Positions 1 to 6,646 of a stretch of DNA of 13,339 nucleotides are shown piece by piece (positions within the stretch are counted from its first letter, which is position 1; each line of letters begins with the position of its first letter). The position numbers were made by a program, and so were the translations under genes. This stretch comes from Erysipelotrichaceae bacterium (GTDB lineage Bacteria > Bacillota_I > Bacilli_A > Erysipelotrichales > Erysipelotrichaceae). The stretch is from NCBI GenBank assembly GCA_020026035.1, contig JAHHRC010000035.1:1-13339 (forward strand), given 5' to 3'. The notes beneath the pieces were generated by a model. The model did not search any database. It was not told the origin of the DNA and was given only the letters and a program-made list of their open reading frames with translations.

Positions 1-686
1 TTCAACATCGGAATATCATTGCTAGAATCCCCAAAGCCAATCGTATCCGCAAGATCCATTCCCTCATACTTCACAATCGCCTCAATTCCTGTCGCCTTAC
101 TCACATTCCGATGCGTCAGTTCACCAATGACATACGGATCCTCGTCACTCGATAACACATTTAAAAACATCGTATCCGGAATCTTTTCAACAATCGGCAA
201 GAAATCCTCCATAGACGTTGCATAAATTCCAAACTTATAACACGTATCCTCAACCTCATCAGAATCTTCAAAGAAGAAATGATCACGCGCAACCTTTAAC
301 GTCTCCTCATTCAACCCACTACCCGTAAAATAATGCGTCGTCGCTAAGGTCCCTAAAGCATCACAATACGACCCCTTCGCACATTCCATCGAATAGCCAA
401 GTCCAAACTCCTTCACCAAAGACTTAATCAAAGACACTTCATCCGCTATAAATGGTGCATCATACACAACATTACCACCATCCACAACCAACGACCCAGA
501 CGAATACACAAATCCATCCACATCCACATTCAAACTCAACCCACAAGAAGGCGCATTTCTACCGGTACATAAAAACACCTTATGCCCATTCCTTCTTGCC
601 TTTTCCACCGCTTCTTTCGCACTACTTGGAACACCATGTAGCTTTGAACTATACAACGTTCCATCCACATCCAAAAACACTAACAT
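1..686 (-). CDS. Cof-type HAD-superfamily phosphatase, 3' end cut by window edge
   Basis: The 228 residues read here carry all four HAD motifs. Motif I is DVDGTL (nucleophile D6, acid/base D8), motif II has T41 in CTGR, motif III is probably K197, and motif IV is GFGDSSNDIPML with D220 and D224 binding Mg2+. The large insert between motifs II and III is the type IIB cap of the Cof/YidA group, which usually dephosphorylates sugar phosphates or flavin/pyridoxal phosphates in the cytosol. The substrate cannot be read from the sequence. Cof proteins are usually about 260-270 residues, so some 30-40 residues lie beyond position 1. The ATG at 686-684 follows a good GGAGGAAAG ribosome site and overlaps the stop of the upstream TPR-like gene by 7 bases. 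The two are therefore probably cotranscribed and translationally coupled. Family is certain; substrate is not. Confidence 0.93.
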   Translation of the reverse strand, partial: MLVFLDVDGTLYSSKLHGVPSSAKEAVEKARRNGHKVFLCTGRNAPSCGLSLNVDVDGFVYSSGSLVVDGGNVVYDAPFIADEVSLIKSLVKEFGLGYSMECAKGSYCDALGTLATTHYFTGSGLNEETLKVARDHFFFEDSDEVEDTCYKFGIYATSMEDFLPIVEKIPDTMFLNVLSSDEDPYVIGELTHRNVSKATGIEAIVKYEGMDLADTIGFGDSSNDIPML

Positions 687-1579
687 CCACTTTCCTCCAA
701 ACAAACAGATTGACACTTCTTCATCACAAGCATCGCCTTCTTCTCAATCCCATACGCTTTCAATAACGCTACATAACACTCATACACACTCGAATCTAAA
801 GACCCTTTACGAATCGATGCCTCAAAGTACAACGCCGCCTCCTGAAACTCACCAACCGACATATACCACTTCGCCAACGTTTCATACTTCATCACATCAA
901 CCTCATCACAACTCAAAGCCATCATCCGTTCTTTATTCGAATTGTAAAATACGACAAACTCTCTACATTCCTTCTTCGAAAACGTTCGCAACGCCTCTAA
1001 CGGCGCTTTCCACATCTTTCCAGTTTCCAAATAATAGCGCTCATCAAAATACAACGCATACGGTACACCAAACAAATCTTCTTCAAATACCGACACAAGA
1101 TCTTTCCACAACGCTACATTCCCATTCAGTTTCCGATTCAATTCAAACACATCCAGCGCATAATTCCGATTCAACAAATACGACACATACGCATTTTCTT
1201 TAAGCTCAAGCATTCCCGTTTCACTTAGTTTGTACACCAAACAATTCTCAATATCCAAAGAACGTCGCAAAAATCCCTGCTCTTCCAAACGCTTCAAATG
1301 CCCCTCTACATCATAAATCCCATACACATTCCACATATACAATGGATATTTTTTTGTCTTTAACGGATAGTGATACCGATGTACCAAATCCAAAAGAACC
1401 AAGTCACCAACATACAACCCACGCTTACTACAAACACTCGTTTCCATACGCTCATCATAGCTCACAACTCGCTTCTTATTCCCCATCATATCCACAACAT
1501 AATCCGGGTATAACACATCGTCTTTCACTGTTTCTTCTTTTACTTCTTTTCGCTTTATTAATCGTTCATATAATTTCAT
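680..1579 (-). CDS. Uncharacterised protein with a winged-helix-like middle and TPR-like C-terminus
   Basis: I do not recognise this 299-residue protein as a named family. It has no signal peptide or membrane segment, so it is probably cytosolic. Residues about 55-130 look helical with a winged-helix-like pattern (DVEGHLKRLEEQGFLRR, then a hydrophobic strand and another helix). This resembles a region seen in some Firmicute and phage hypothetical proteins, from memory only. Residues about 232-290 form two TPR-like helix pairs (YETLAKWYMSVGEFQEAALY and the following VYECYVALLKAYG). The reading frame stays open up to a TTG at 1615, but the ATG at 1579 is preferred because a promoter -10 box sits at 1586-1591, inside any longer version. 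There is no Shine-Dalgarno sequence before this ATG. The gene is first in a two-gene unit with the overlapping Cof-type phosphatase. A role as a scaffold or adaptor is a guess from the repeats. Confidence 0.85.
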   Translation of the reverse strand: MKLYERLIKRKEVKEETVKDDVLYPDYVVDMMGNKKRVVSYDERMETSVCSKRGLYVGDLVLLDLVHRYHYPLKTKKYPLYMWNVYGIYDVEGHLKRLEEQGFLRRSLDIENCLVYKLSETGMLELKENAYVSYLLNRNYALDVFELNRKLNGNVALWKDLVSVFEEDLFGVPYALYFDERYYLETGKMWKAPLEALRTFSKKECREFVVFYNSNKERMMALSCDEVDVMKYETLAKWYMSVGEFQEAALYFEASIRKGSLDSSVYECYVALLKAYGIEKKAMLVMKKCQSVCLEESGC

Positions 1580-1585
1580 ACGCAC

Positions 1586-1615
1586 ATTATACCAACTCAA
1601 ACAAAAGACAACCAA
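1586..1615 (-). promoter_or_regulatory. Extended -10 promoter for the TPR-like gene, predicted leaderless
   Basis: The minus strand reads TGGTATAAT, a perfect extended -10, with TATAAT at 1591-1586. A weak -35 (TTGGTT, 1615-1610) lies 18 bases upstream. Only six bases (GTGCGT) separate the -10 from the ATG. The expected transcription start, seven bases after the -10, is therefore the A of the ATG, and there is no room for a ribosome site. Confidence 0.65.
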
Positions 1616-1634
1616 TCAATCGACCAGTTGTCTT
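1601..1634 (-). terminator. Intrinsic terminator after the DivIVA-like gene
   Basis: On the minus strand AAGACAAC (1634-1627) pairs perfectly with GTTGTCTT (1612-1605). Further G-U and T-A pairs fall inside, and the stem is followed by TTGTTT. It begins six bases past the stop codon of the DivIVA-like gene. Its T-rich tail runs into the promoter of the next gene. Confidence 0.65.
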
Positions 1635-1639
1635 CGTAA

Positions 1640-2551
1640 TTACACCTTCATTTTAAGCCTAGCATTCTCCAACAATAACGCATCACTTTCTTCACGCAAC
1701 TCTTTGATTCGCTGCATATAGAACGCAATCTCTTCTTCATCCTGTTTCAAACGCTTTGAAACCATCTCCATAAAAGACACATCCACACCCTTTACACGTG
1801 CTTCCTTGCATTCCACTAAGTCTTCCTTCAAGGCAATCGACTCACTCTTGCGTTCCATCAATTCCTTCTTTAACGCATTGTTTTCATCCATCAATTTCTT
1901 ATACGCATCTTCGTAATTTGCAATCTGTTCTTCACTCACTTGATGTGCCTCTAACAAAGATACTTGATTCAATAGACGCTCATTTTCAAACCGTAAGCCA
2001 TCCACTTCATCCTTTAATTCTTGGACCATCTTAGGATCACTTACTTCCACAGGACTTTCCATCAGCGCTCTTACTTGATCTTGATAAGTATCTCGTTCCT
2101 TTTCAAGCAATCGAATCTTATCCTCTTTCTCTTCTAATTCCTGGATATAATCCTTTAGCTCTTGTTCAACTTCCTCAAGATTCACATGGTACTTCGTCTT
2201 CGAATCTAATTGCAACTTCTTAATCGCTTCTTCATATTGCACCATCCGCTCTTTATTCTCTTGAAGACGAACATTCGCATCTTCCAACTCTTGTTTATAC
2301 AAAAGCACTTCTTCACTTGCTTTCTTTAACGAACATTCCAACTCTTGTTGGATCTGCATGGTTTGTTTCTTCAAGTCATCGACATAGCGATGCACCGACT
2401 TCTTATCGTAGCCACTAAACAAACACTCCTTAAACGCCGTTCCATTTTGAAAAGACAAATCAAACTCACTCGCACTTTCCACAACGTCCACATGACCATC
2501 ACTACTTGTATCCAAATGATTCAATACATCATCCACCAATTTCTGATCCAT
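1640..2551 (-). CDS. DivIVA-like N-terminal domain with long coiled coil
   Basis: This 303-residue protein has a short acidic N-terminus, then residues about 39-65 reading FKECLFSGYDKKSVHRYVDD. That matches the DivIVA/GpsB signature (GYD followed by V..Y/F and D) at the start of the membrane-curvature-binding coiled coil. From about residue 65 to the end it is almost continuous heptad-rich helix, with many E, K, L and Q and no prolines over long stretches apart from a short break near the middle. DivIVA relatives recruit division or wall-synthesis proteins to the septum or poles. A similar cytoskeletal role here is an inference. In-frame GTG (2560) and ATG (2557) codons lie upstream, but the ATG at 2551 is chosen because AGAGGTG ends six bases before it; the other two are too close to that site. 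Divergent from the YigZ gene. Confidence 0.85.
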   Translation of the reverse strand: MDQKLVDDVLNHLDTSSDGHVDVVESASEFDLSFQNGTAFKECLFSGYDKKSVHRYVDDLKKQTMQIQQELECSLKKASEEVLLYKQELEDANVRLQENKERMVQYEEAIKKLQLDSKTKYHVNLEEVEQELKDYIQELEEKEDKIRLLEKERDTYQDQVRALMESPVEVSDPKMVQELKDEVDGLRFENERLLNQVSLLEAHQVSEEQIANYEDAYKKLMDENNALKKELMERKSESIALKEDLVECKEARVKGVDVSFMEMVSKRLKQDEEEIAFYMQRIKELREESDALLLENARLKMKV

Positions 2552-2570
2552 AGCCATCACCTCTTAGTCC

Positions 2571-2577
2571 TATTATA
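2571..2577 (-). promoter_or_regulatory. Putative -10 box of the DivIVA-like gene
   Basis: The minus strand has TTATAAT at 2577-2571, about 20 bases upstream of the ATG and just ahead of the AGAGGTG ribosome site. I see no good -35 at 16-18 bases, so the call rests on the -10 box and its position alone. Confidence 0.4.
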
Positions 2578-2598
2578 AACTACATTCAAATCTTAATT

Positions 2599-2626
2599 TT
2601 GTGAATCTTAAAAACTTTGTTACAAT
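2599..2626 (+). promoter_or_regulatory. Promoter of the YigZ-family gene
   Basis: TTGTGA (2599-2604), then a 16-base spacer, then TACAAT (2621-2626). The expected transcription start lies near 2633, just before the AGAAAGG ribosome site at 2634-2640. This leaves a very short leader. It is divergent from the DivIVA-like gene. Confidence 0.6.
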
Positions 2627-2645
2627 TGGTGCAGAAAGGTTTATT

Positions 2646-3260
2646 ATGCGTTTAAAAGAAGAGTATCGTGAACAAGAAGTCATCAAAAAATCCACATTCA
2701 TTGCCTGTGTAGCCCCGGCCTTTAGCGAAGAAGAAGCACGCTTCTACATAGACTGCATCCGCAATGAATTCAAAGACGCCACCCATGTATGCCACGCCTA
2801 CATCATCGGCGATCATGGCCAAATCCAACGCTCAAGCGACAACCACGAACCAAGTGGAACCGCTGGTGTTCCTATGCTAGAAAGCATCCGCAACTCCAAC
2901 CTCAAAAACACCGTTGCTTGTGTTGTCCGTTACTTTGGTGGTGTAAAACTCGGAGCAGGTGGTTTAATCCGAGCCTACTCAGGAGCCGTCACAAACGCCC
3001 TACAACACGCTAGAAAGCTCGAAGAAGTCCCAATGCATGTCTACCAAGTCAAATACCCATATGACCTTGTAGGAAGCGTAGAACACTGGATTCGCACTAA
3101 CGCCGAAATCCTCGACCTGCAATACGCCGAAAGCATCACCTGTACCTTTATAACACAACTCAAAGACATTGAAGATACCATCAAAGACATCTCCCGGGGA
3201 ATATCTATTCCTGTCTTAATCGAAGACACCTACAAAGAAGTCGAAGTACAAGAGGCCTAA
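2646..3260 (+). CDS. yigZ: YigZ / IMPACT (UPF0029) family protein
   Basis: This 204-residue protein has the full family signature. HVCHAYIIG lies at about 47-55, SSDNHEPSGTAG at 63-74, and RYFGGVKLGAGGLIRAYSGA at 95-114. The C-terminal 70 residues form the second alpha/beta domain (DUF1949 type). Length is typical for bacterial YigZ. The eukaryotic relative IMPACT regulates Gcn2. The bacterial members lack a settled function, although translation- or nucleic-acid-related roles have been proposed from structure. The ATG at 2646 is chosen over an upstream in-frame GTG (2601) because AGAAAGG sits six bases before it, and because the GTG lies in the -35 region of the promoter. The gene is transcribed alone against the general direction of the window, with a hairpin at its stop codon. 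Its codons end heavily in C and A, following the strand composition. Confidence 0.95.
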   Translation: MRLKEEYREQEVIKKSTFIACVAPAFSEEEARFYIDCIRNEFKDATHVCHAYIIGDHGQIQRSSDNHEPSGTAGVPMLESIRNSNLKNTVACVVRYFGGVKLGAGGLIRAYSGAVTNALQHARKLEEVPMHVYQVKYPYDLVGSVEHWIRTNAEILDLQYAESITCTFITQLKDIEDTIKDISRGISIPVLIEDTYKEVEVQEA

Positions 3261-3275
3261 ACAGCCTCTTATTTT
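3250..3275 (+). terminator. Terminator between convergent YigZ and GH25 genes
   Basis: AAGAGGC (3250-3256) pairs perfectly with GCCTCTT (3264-3270) across a 7-base loop, followed by ATTTT on the plus strand. The stem overlaps the stop codons of both convergent genes. The minus-strand side lacks a T run, so it works mainly for the plus strand. Confidence 0.7.
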
Positions 3276-4102
3276 CGTTTGATCAAAAGATTCATATCAA
3301 CCGGAGTAGAGATTCCATTCAAACGACCCTGTTCACTGTATTGCCACATCTCAAAATCATGCACAAACCCAGGCACACTACCACCATATTCCGCAACCCA
3401 AAACTTCACATCATCCTGCAAGTCTTCCATCGCAATCACATCTTCTAACCACCAACTCGACCCATACACATACGACTTATAGCCATACTCACGCAACTGC
3501 TTTACAAACGCTAAGGCAATCGCTGTCTTTTCTTCCCGAGTCAAATTGGCAATGCGATCATGATCTGTTACATATTCCATATCATAGCCAATCGGCAAAT
3601 CCAAATCATACGGACTTACTAAACTAATGACATAATTTGCCTCTTCAATCGCCTCTTCCACACTAACAGCCTGCGAAAAGAAATACACACCACGTCTTAA
3701 ATTCGCTTGTTTCACCTTATCCATATTCGCAAGAAACTGCCCATCCCGATGCAAGATCCCTTCACTATAACCACGATATCCACACCGTACCATCACAAAC
3801 GAAACACCTTGTTGTTTCAAGGTGGAACAATCAATCGAACCCTGATGCTCACTTACATCAATTCCAATCGAAGACGTATACACCGCATCTTCATACATCG
3901 CTAAGCCATTTGCTTGGTTCTGAAATCCAACCGCCTGATACGGATGCTTATAGACTGGATCTACATACTCCACAATCTCTACTTCACTTCGATCTTTATG
4001 CAAAAAAGAAGTCAAAAGCCCATACATCACACTCAGCACAAAAAACACAAAGACAATGTGCAACACTTTCGCAATCGGTTTTCTTAACTTTCTTCGTCTC
4101 AT
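3269..4102 (-). CDS. Membrane-anchored glycoside hydrolase family 25 (muramidase-like) protein
   Basis: Residues 1-11 are strongly basic (MRRRKLRKP), followed by a membrane segment at about 12-32. A spacer to about 78 comes next, then a GH25 domain to the C-terminus at 277. The GH25 marks are GIDVSEHQG (D82), strand motifs VRCGYRGY and GVYFFSQA, and YDMEY with D174 and E176 in the place of the catalytic DxE pair, ending in VDMN. GH25 enzymes cut the N-acetylmuramic acid to N-acetylglucosamine bond in peptidoglycan. The key acids are present, so the domain is probably active outside the membrane. There is no signal-peptidase site after the hydrophobic stretch, so it is likely a type II anchor and not a secreted enzyme. 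An upstream in-frame TTG (4108) directly follows the -10 box, so the ATG at 4102 is chosen. No Shine-Dalgarno sequence precedes it. Divergent from the HAD gene. Confidence 0.93.
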   Translation of the reverse strand: MRRRKLRKPIAKVLHIVFVFFVLSVMYGLLTSFLHKDRSEVEIVEYVDPVYKHPYQAVGFQNQANGLAMYEDAVYTSSIGIDVSEHQGSIDCSTLKQQGVSFVMVRCGYRGYSEGILHRDGQFLANMDKVKQANLRRGVYFFSQAVSVEEAIEEANYVISLVSPYDLDLPIGYDMEYVTDHDRIANLTREEKTAIALAFVKQLREYGYKSYVYGSSWWLEDVIAMEDLQDDVKFWVAEYGGSVPGFVHDFEMWQYSEQGRLNGISTPVDMNLLIKRK

Positions 4103-4108
4103 ACCCAA

Positions 4109-4117
4109 ATTCTACCA
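4109..4117 (-). promoter_or_regulatory. Extended -10 promoter of the GH25 gene, predicted leaderless
   Basis: The minus strand reads TGGTAGAAT (4117-4109), an extended -10, with exactly six bases (TTGGGT) before the ATG. No clear -35 is present, as is common for extended -10 promoters. The expected start is the first base of the ATG. Confidence 0.55.
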
Positions 4118-4137
4118 CAATCGATCCCACAACTTTC

Positions 4138-4166
4138 TTAATCCTTGCTTAAGAATCCTGTATAAT
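4138..4166 (+). promoter_or_regulatory. Promoter of the plus-strand HAD gene
   Basis: TATAAT at 4161-4166 lies just upstream of AAGAGGT and the ATG at 4187. A mediocre -35 (TTAATC, 4138-4143) is 17 bases away. It shares an 84-base intergenic region with the divergent GH25 promoter. Confidence 0.55.
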
Positions 4167-4186
4167 GCACCTAGAAAGAGGTACAT

Positions 4187-4903
4187 ATGACAATCAAAGG
4201 AATTTTATTCGATCTTGGCTATACGCTATTAACACCTAAAACAAATGACTGGTACTTAACCGAATGTTTCTACTCATTTATACCAATTGAAACACTCCAT
4301 AAAACAGATCCCAAACAAGCACACCAATCCTTCCAAAACGCGTATACCGCCCTTCACAACGACCACAAACTCACATCACGCAAGCAAGAACTTGAACAAT
4401 GGACAACCTTCTATTACGACTTTGTAAATGGCATTGACGGCTTAAGCATCACAAAAGAAGACGCCTACACCATCGCCTATGACCACACTTACAACAAAGA
4501 CCAATTCGTTCTTTGTGACGACACCCTTGAAACCCTAAAAAACCTCAAACAACAAGGCTACACGCTCGGCATTCTATCCAATACCTATCCTTCCGCAGCT
4601 CACTTTATCGAAGAACTACACATTCTCGACTACATTGACCACGCGACCTATTCCTATGAACTAGGCAAACTAAAACCAGATCCCGACTTATACGCAACTG
4701 CGATCGAGAAAATGCAACTAGAACCAAATGAAATCCTATTTGTGGATGATCTTCTTGCTAACCTCATCATGGCAGAAAACTTTGGCCTCCAACCAGTTCT
4801 ATCCTTGTTAAATCCAAACGCCAAAGAAAACAAACGCTATCCTTCCATTAAATCCCCAAGTGACATTTTCAAAATCTTACAAACCTACAATACCCTTAGC
4901 TAA
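4187..4903 (+). CDS. HAD-superfamily hydrolase (type IA-like)
   Basis: This 238-residue cytosolic protein has HAD motif I as FDLGYTLL (D9), motif II as ILSNT (S131), motif III as KLKPDPDLY (K163) and motif IV as FVDD (D187/D188). A helical cap lies between about residues 15 and 105, which places it with the haloacid-dehalogenase / phosphoglycolate-phosphatase-like type I group. Position 11 is glycine, where most phosphatases have the general acid/base aspartate (DxD). Such DLG variants are known in several HAD subgroups, so activity is not excluded, but the leaving-group step would differ. The substrate is unknown. The start is supported by AAGAGGT five bases upstream. It stands alone, on the strand opposite to its neighbours, with a terminator right after the stop. 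Confidence 0.9.
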   Translation: MTIKGILFDLGYTLLTPKTNDWYLTECFYSFIPIETLHKTDPKQAHQSFQNAYTALHNDHKLTSRKQELEQWTTFYYDFVNGIDGLSITKEDAYTIAYDHTYNKDQFVLCDDTLETLKNLKQQGYTLGILSNTYPSAAHFIEELHILDYIDHATYSYELGKLKPDPDLYATAIEKMQLEPNEILFVDDLLANLIMAENFGLQPVLSLLNPNAKENKRYPSIKSPSDIFKILQTYNTLS

Positions 4904-4928
4904 GAGAACGTTTCGTTCTCTTTTCTTA
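4902..4928 (+). terminator. Intrinsic terminator of the HAD gene
   Basis: AAGAGAACG (4902-4910) pairs over nine bases with CGTTCTCTT (4914-4922) around a TTT loop, followed by TTCTTATT on the plus strand. The convergent sigma-factor operon ends at 4926, so the same hairpin may also close that operon, though its minus-strand tail is poor in T. Confidence 0.8.
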
Positions 4929-5531
4929 TTCCTCTAACTGCTCACGAATCGACTTCTTCAACCGATACAACCGCCCCGCATACGCAGACTTACTAATCCC
5001 TAAACGTTGACTTGCCTCTTCATACGACAAATCCTCATACCATAGATCATAGATTTCCTTTTCCTTCTTACTCAAATGCGCCACAATCTCCTTCAATTTC
5101 ACCTTCGCATCTTGATAACGCACATAATACTCCGGCTCTTCTAACGGACTTGCCATTAGCTCTGGTGTACAAACATAGTCCAAATGTTCAAACGCCGCAT
5201 CAAAGGGAATACAGTTATGCACTTGAATGCGACTTGCTGTATTGTATTTACGTATCAAATCCACAAACCGACGCTTAATCACAATATCCAAATACGTATC
5301 AAAGCTACAATTACAAACTGGCCGATAACTTTCCATCGCTATTAACAACGCCAAATACGCCTCATCGACAAAGTCGTCCCGATAAATCTTAAACCTGCCA
5401 TTCCGTTTCATTTCGACATTCACCTTGCACATCAATTTCTTCTCGTACATACGAAAAAGAGCCGTCCTTGCATAGGAATCCCCAAGGCGGCTCATATAAA
5501 TAAATTCGTAAGGATTCAATCCCTCATACAT
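4926..5531 (-). CDS. Sigma-70 family RNA polymerase sigma factor, SigH-like by position
   Basis: This 201-residue protein has a region 2 (about 20-98, including SFDTYLDIVIKRRFVDLIRKY) that binds core polymerase and the -10 element. A linker and a region 4 follow. Region 4 (about 152-198) has LSKKEKEIYDLWYEDLSYEE and then a helix-turn-helix, GISKSAYAGRLYRLKKSIR, for the -35 element. It lacks regions 1.1 and 3 of a housekeeping factor. In Bacillus subtilis the cluster gltX-cysE-cysS-mrnC-rlmB-yacP-sigH has sigH at the equivalent place, so this is probably the SigH/ComX-like factor. The sequence is divergent and yacP is missing here, so I leave the symbol empty. ATG 5531 follows AAGGGGTG by seven bases. 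It starts 13 bases after the rlmB stop, which supports cotranscription. What it controls (competence, stress or sporulation remnants) cannot be read from the window. Confidence 0.85.
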   Translation of the reverse strand: MYEGLNPYEFIYMSRLGDSYARTALFRMYEKKLMCKVNVEMKRNGRFKIYRDDFVDEAYLALLIAMESYRPVCNCSFDTYLDIVIKRRFVDLIRKYNTASRIQVHNCIPFDAAFEHLDYVCTPELMASPLEEPEYYVRYQDAKVKLKEIVAHLSKKEKEIYDLWYEDLSYEEASQRLGISKSAYAGRLYRLKKSIREQLEE

Positions 5532-5544
5532 GTATACTCACCCC

Positions 5545-6261
5545 TTATTGAATTGGAGTACGTTTTGACATGATTTCATACATTAGAATACCGGCCGATA
5601 CCGACGCATTCAATGAAGAGATTTTTCCTTTCATCGGTAGTGAGACAATATAGTCACACTGTTTTTCCACAAGACGGGAAATACCTTTTCCCTCATTTCC
5701 AATCACTAGGACCGCATCAAAGTCATAGTCTAACGAACGATAGTCCTGACCATCCATATCTGCACCTAACACCCAGTAACCTTGTTTCTTAAGATCTTGT
5801 AGTGTCTTTGTAAGATTCGTAACAGCTGCACACTTCACCGTCTCAATTGCCCCAACGGAAATCTTCGCAACCGTAGGAGTAAGACCAGCATTATGTGTCT
5901 TCTTAAAGATCACACCATCTGCACCAACCGCATCCGCAGTACGCAACACTGCCCCAAGATTATGTGGATCTTCCATTTCGTCCAACATAATGATAAAGCC
6001 ATGCTTATCCTTCTTGTTTTGAACAATGTCATCCACACTATAGAGCTTGTAATCTTCAATCTCAATCACAACACCCTGATGCTTATCCGAACCGCATTTC
6101 TTCTTCAATGTCTTCTTATCACAAATTGTGACTTTGACATGATTGTTTCTAGCGAGTTCTTCAATCTCTTGATCATGCCCTGCAAGATAGATGTTGAAGA
6201 TCTTCTTACGATCCTTCAACGCCCTCTTCGCAACGTGTCTTCCATATACATATTGTGCCAT
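5545..6261 (-). CDS. rlmB: 23S rRNA (guanosine-2'-O-)-methyltransferase RlmB
   Basis: This is a SpoU/TrmH-family SAM-dependent enzyme of 238 residues. The N-terminal substrate-binding domain (about 1-75) starts with VYGRHVAKRAL and includes HQGVV at 61-65. The SPOUT knot domain has motif 1 LDEMEDPHNLGAVLRTADA (93-111, with the catalytic-type N and R), motif 2 VIGNEGKG (186-193) and motif 3 SLPMKGKISSLNASVSAG (207-224), which form the cofactor knot. RlmB methylates the 2'-OH of a conserved guanosine (G2251 in Escherichia coli) in the peptidyl-transferase P loop of 23S rRNA. The ATG at 6261 lies four bases past the mrnC stop, and its AAGGGGTG ribosome site overlaps that stop codon, so translation is probably coupled. 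Its place next to cysS and mrnC is the common Firmicute order. Confidence 0.95.
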   Translation of the reverse strand: MAQYVYGRHVAKRALKDRKKIFNIYLAGHDQEIEELARNNHVKVTICDKKTLKKKCGSDKHQGVVIEIEDYKLYSVDDIVQNKKDKHGFIIMLDEMEDPHNLGAVLRTADAVGADGVIFKKTHNAGLTPTVAKISVGAIETVKCAAVTNLTKTLQDLKKQGYWVLGADMDGQDYRSLDYDFDAVLVIGNEGKGISRLVEKQCDYIVSLPMKGKISSLNASVSAGILMYEIMSKRTPIQ

Positions 6262-6265
6262 CTTC

Positions 6266-6646
6266 TCACCCCTTTAGCTTACATACTTCTTCCATAATTT
6301 GTTCGATTCTACTCTCACGATTTTCCAAATCCAACATTCCAATCAACGCTTCAAACCCCGTTGCCTTCCGATAAATCTGAACCGGTGTGTTCTTTGGATA
6401 GGTTCCCGTGTTGTCATTACGACCACGACGATACACTTCTTCCTCTTCTTCGGTAAAGAATTGTTTCTCATGCAGTGCATCATAGAACGCAGCTTGCGAC
6501 TTTGCGGACACATATTCAATCGACAACTTCTGCAATCTCTTGCCCGTTCCAATTCCCTTTAATAAAAGGTATTTACGCACCACTAAGGACCAAACCGCAT
6601 CCCCTAAAAAGGCAAGCGTACGTCCTGAATATTCCTGATAACTCAC
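6266..6646 (-). CDS. mrnC: Mini-ribonuclease 3 (Mini-III), 23S rRNA maturation nuclease
   Basis: This 126-residue protein is an RNase III catalytic domain without the double-stranded-RNA-binding domain. It has LAFLGDAVWSLVVRKYLL near the N-terminus (D16 as the metal-binding acid), YRRGRNDNTG in the middle and the second active-site helix ATGFEALIGMLDL near residue 100. Mini-III works as a dimer and trims the ends of precursor 23S rRNA in Bacillus. The start is a GTG whose last two bases overlap the TGA of cysS (GTGA), a classic translational-coupling arrangement; AAAAGGG upstream can serve as ribosome site. The length is close to the family norm of 120-145 residues. Confidence 0.95.
   Translation of the reverse strand: MSYQEYSGRTLAFLGDAVWSLVVRKYLLLKGIGTGKRLQKLSIEYVSAKSQAAFYDALHEKQFFTEEEEEVYRRGRNDNTGTYPKNTPVQIYRKATGFEALIGMLDLENRESRIEQIMEEVCKLKG

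Noticed and set aside
452..1203. Plus-strand His-, Pro- and Thr-rich open frames opposite the TPR-like and Cof genes
   Set aside because: They are shadows caused by the C/A-rich strand: biased residues, no domains and no ribosome sites, while the minus frames have recognisable folds.
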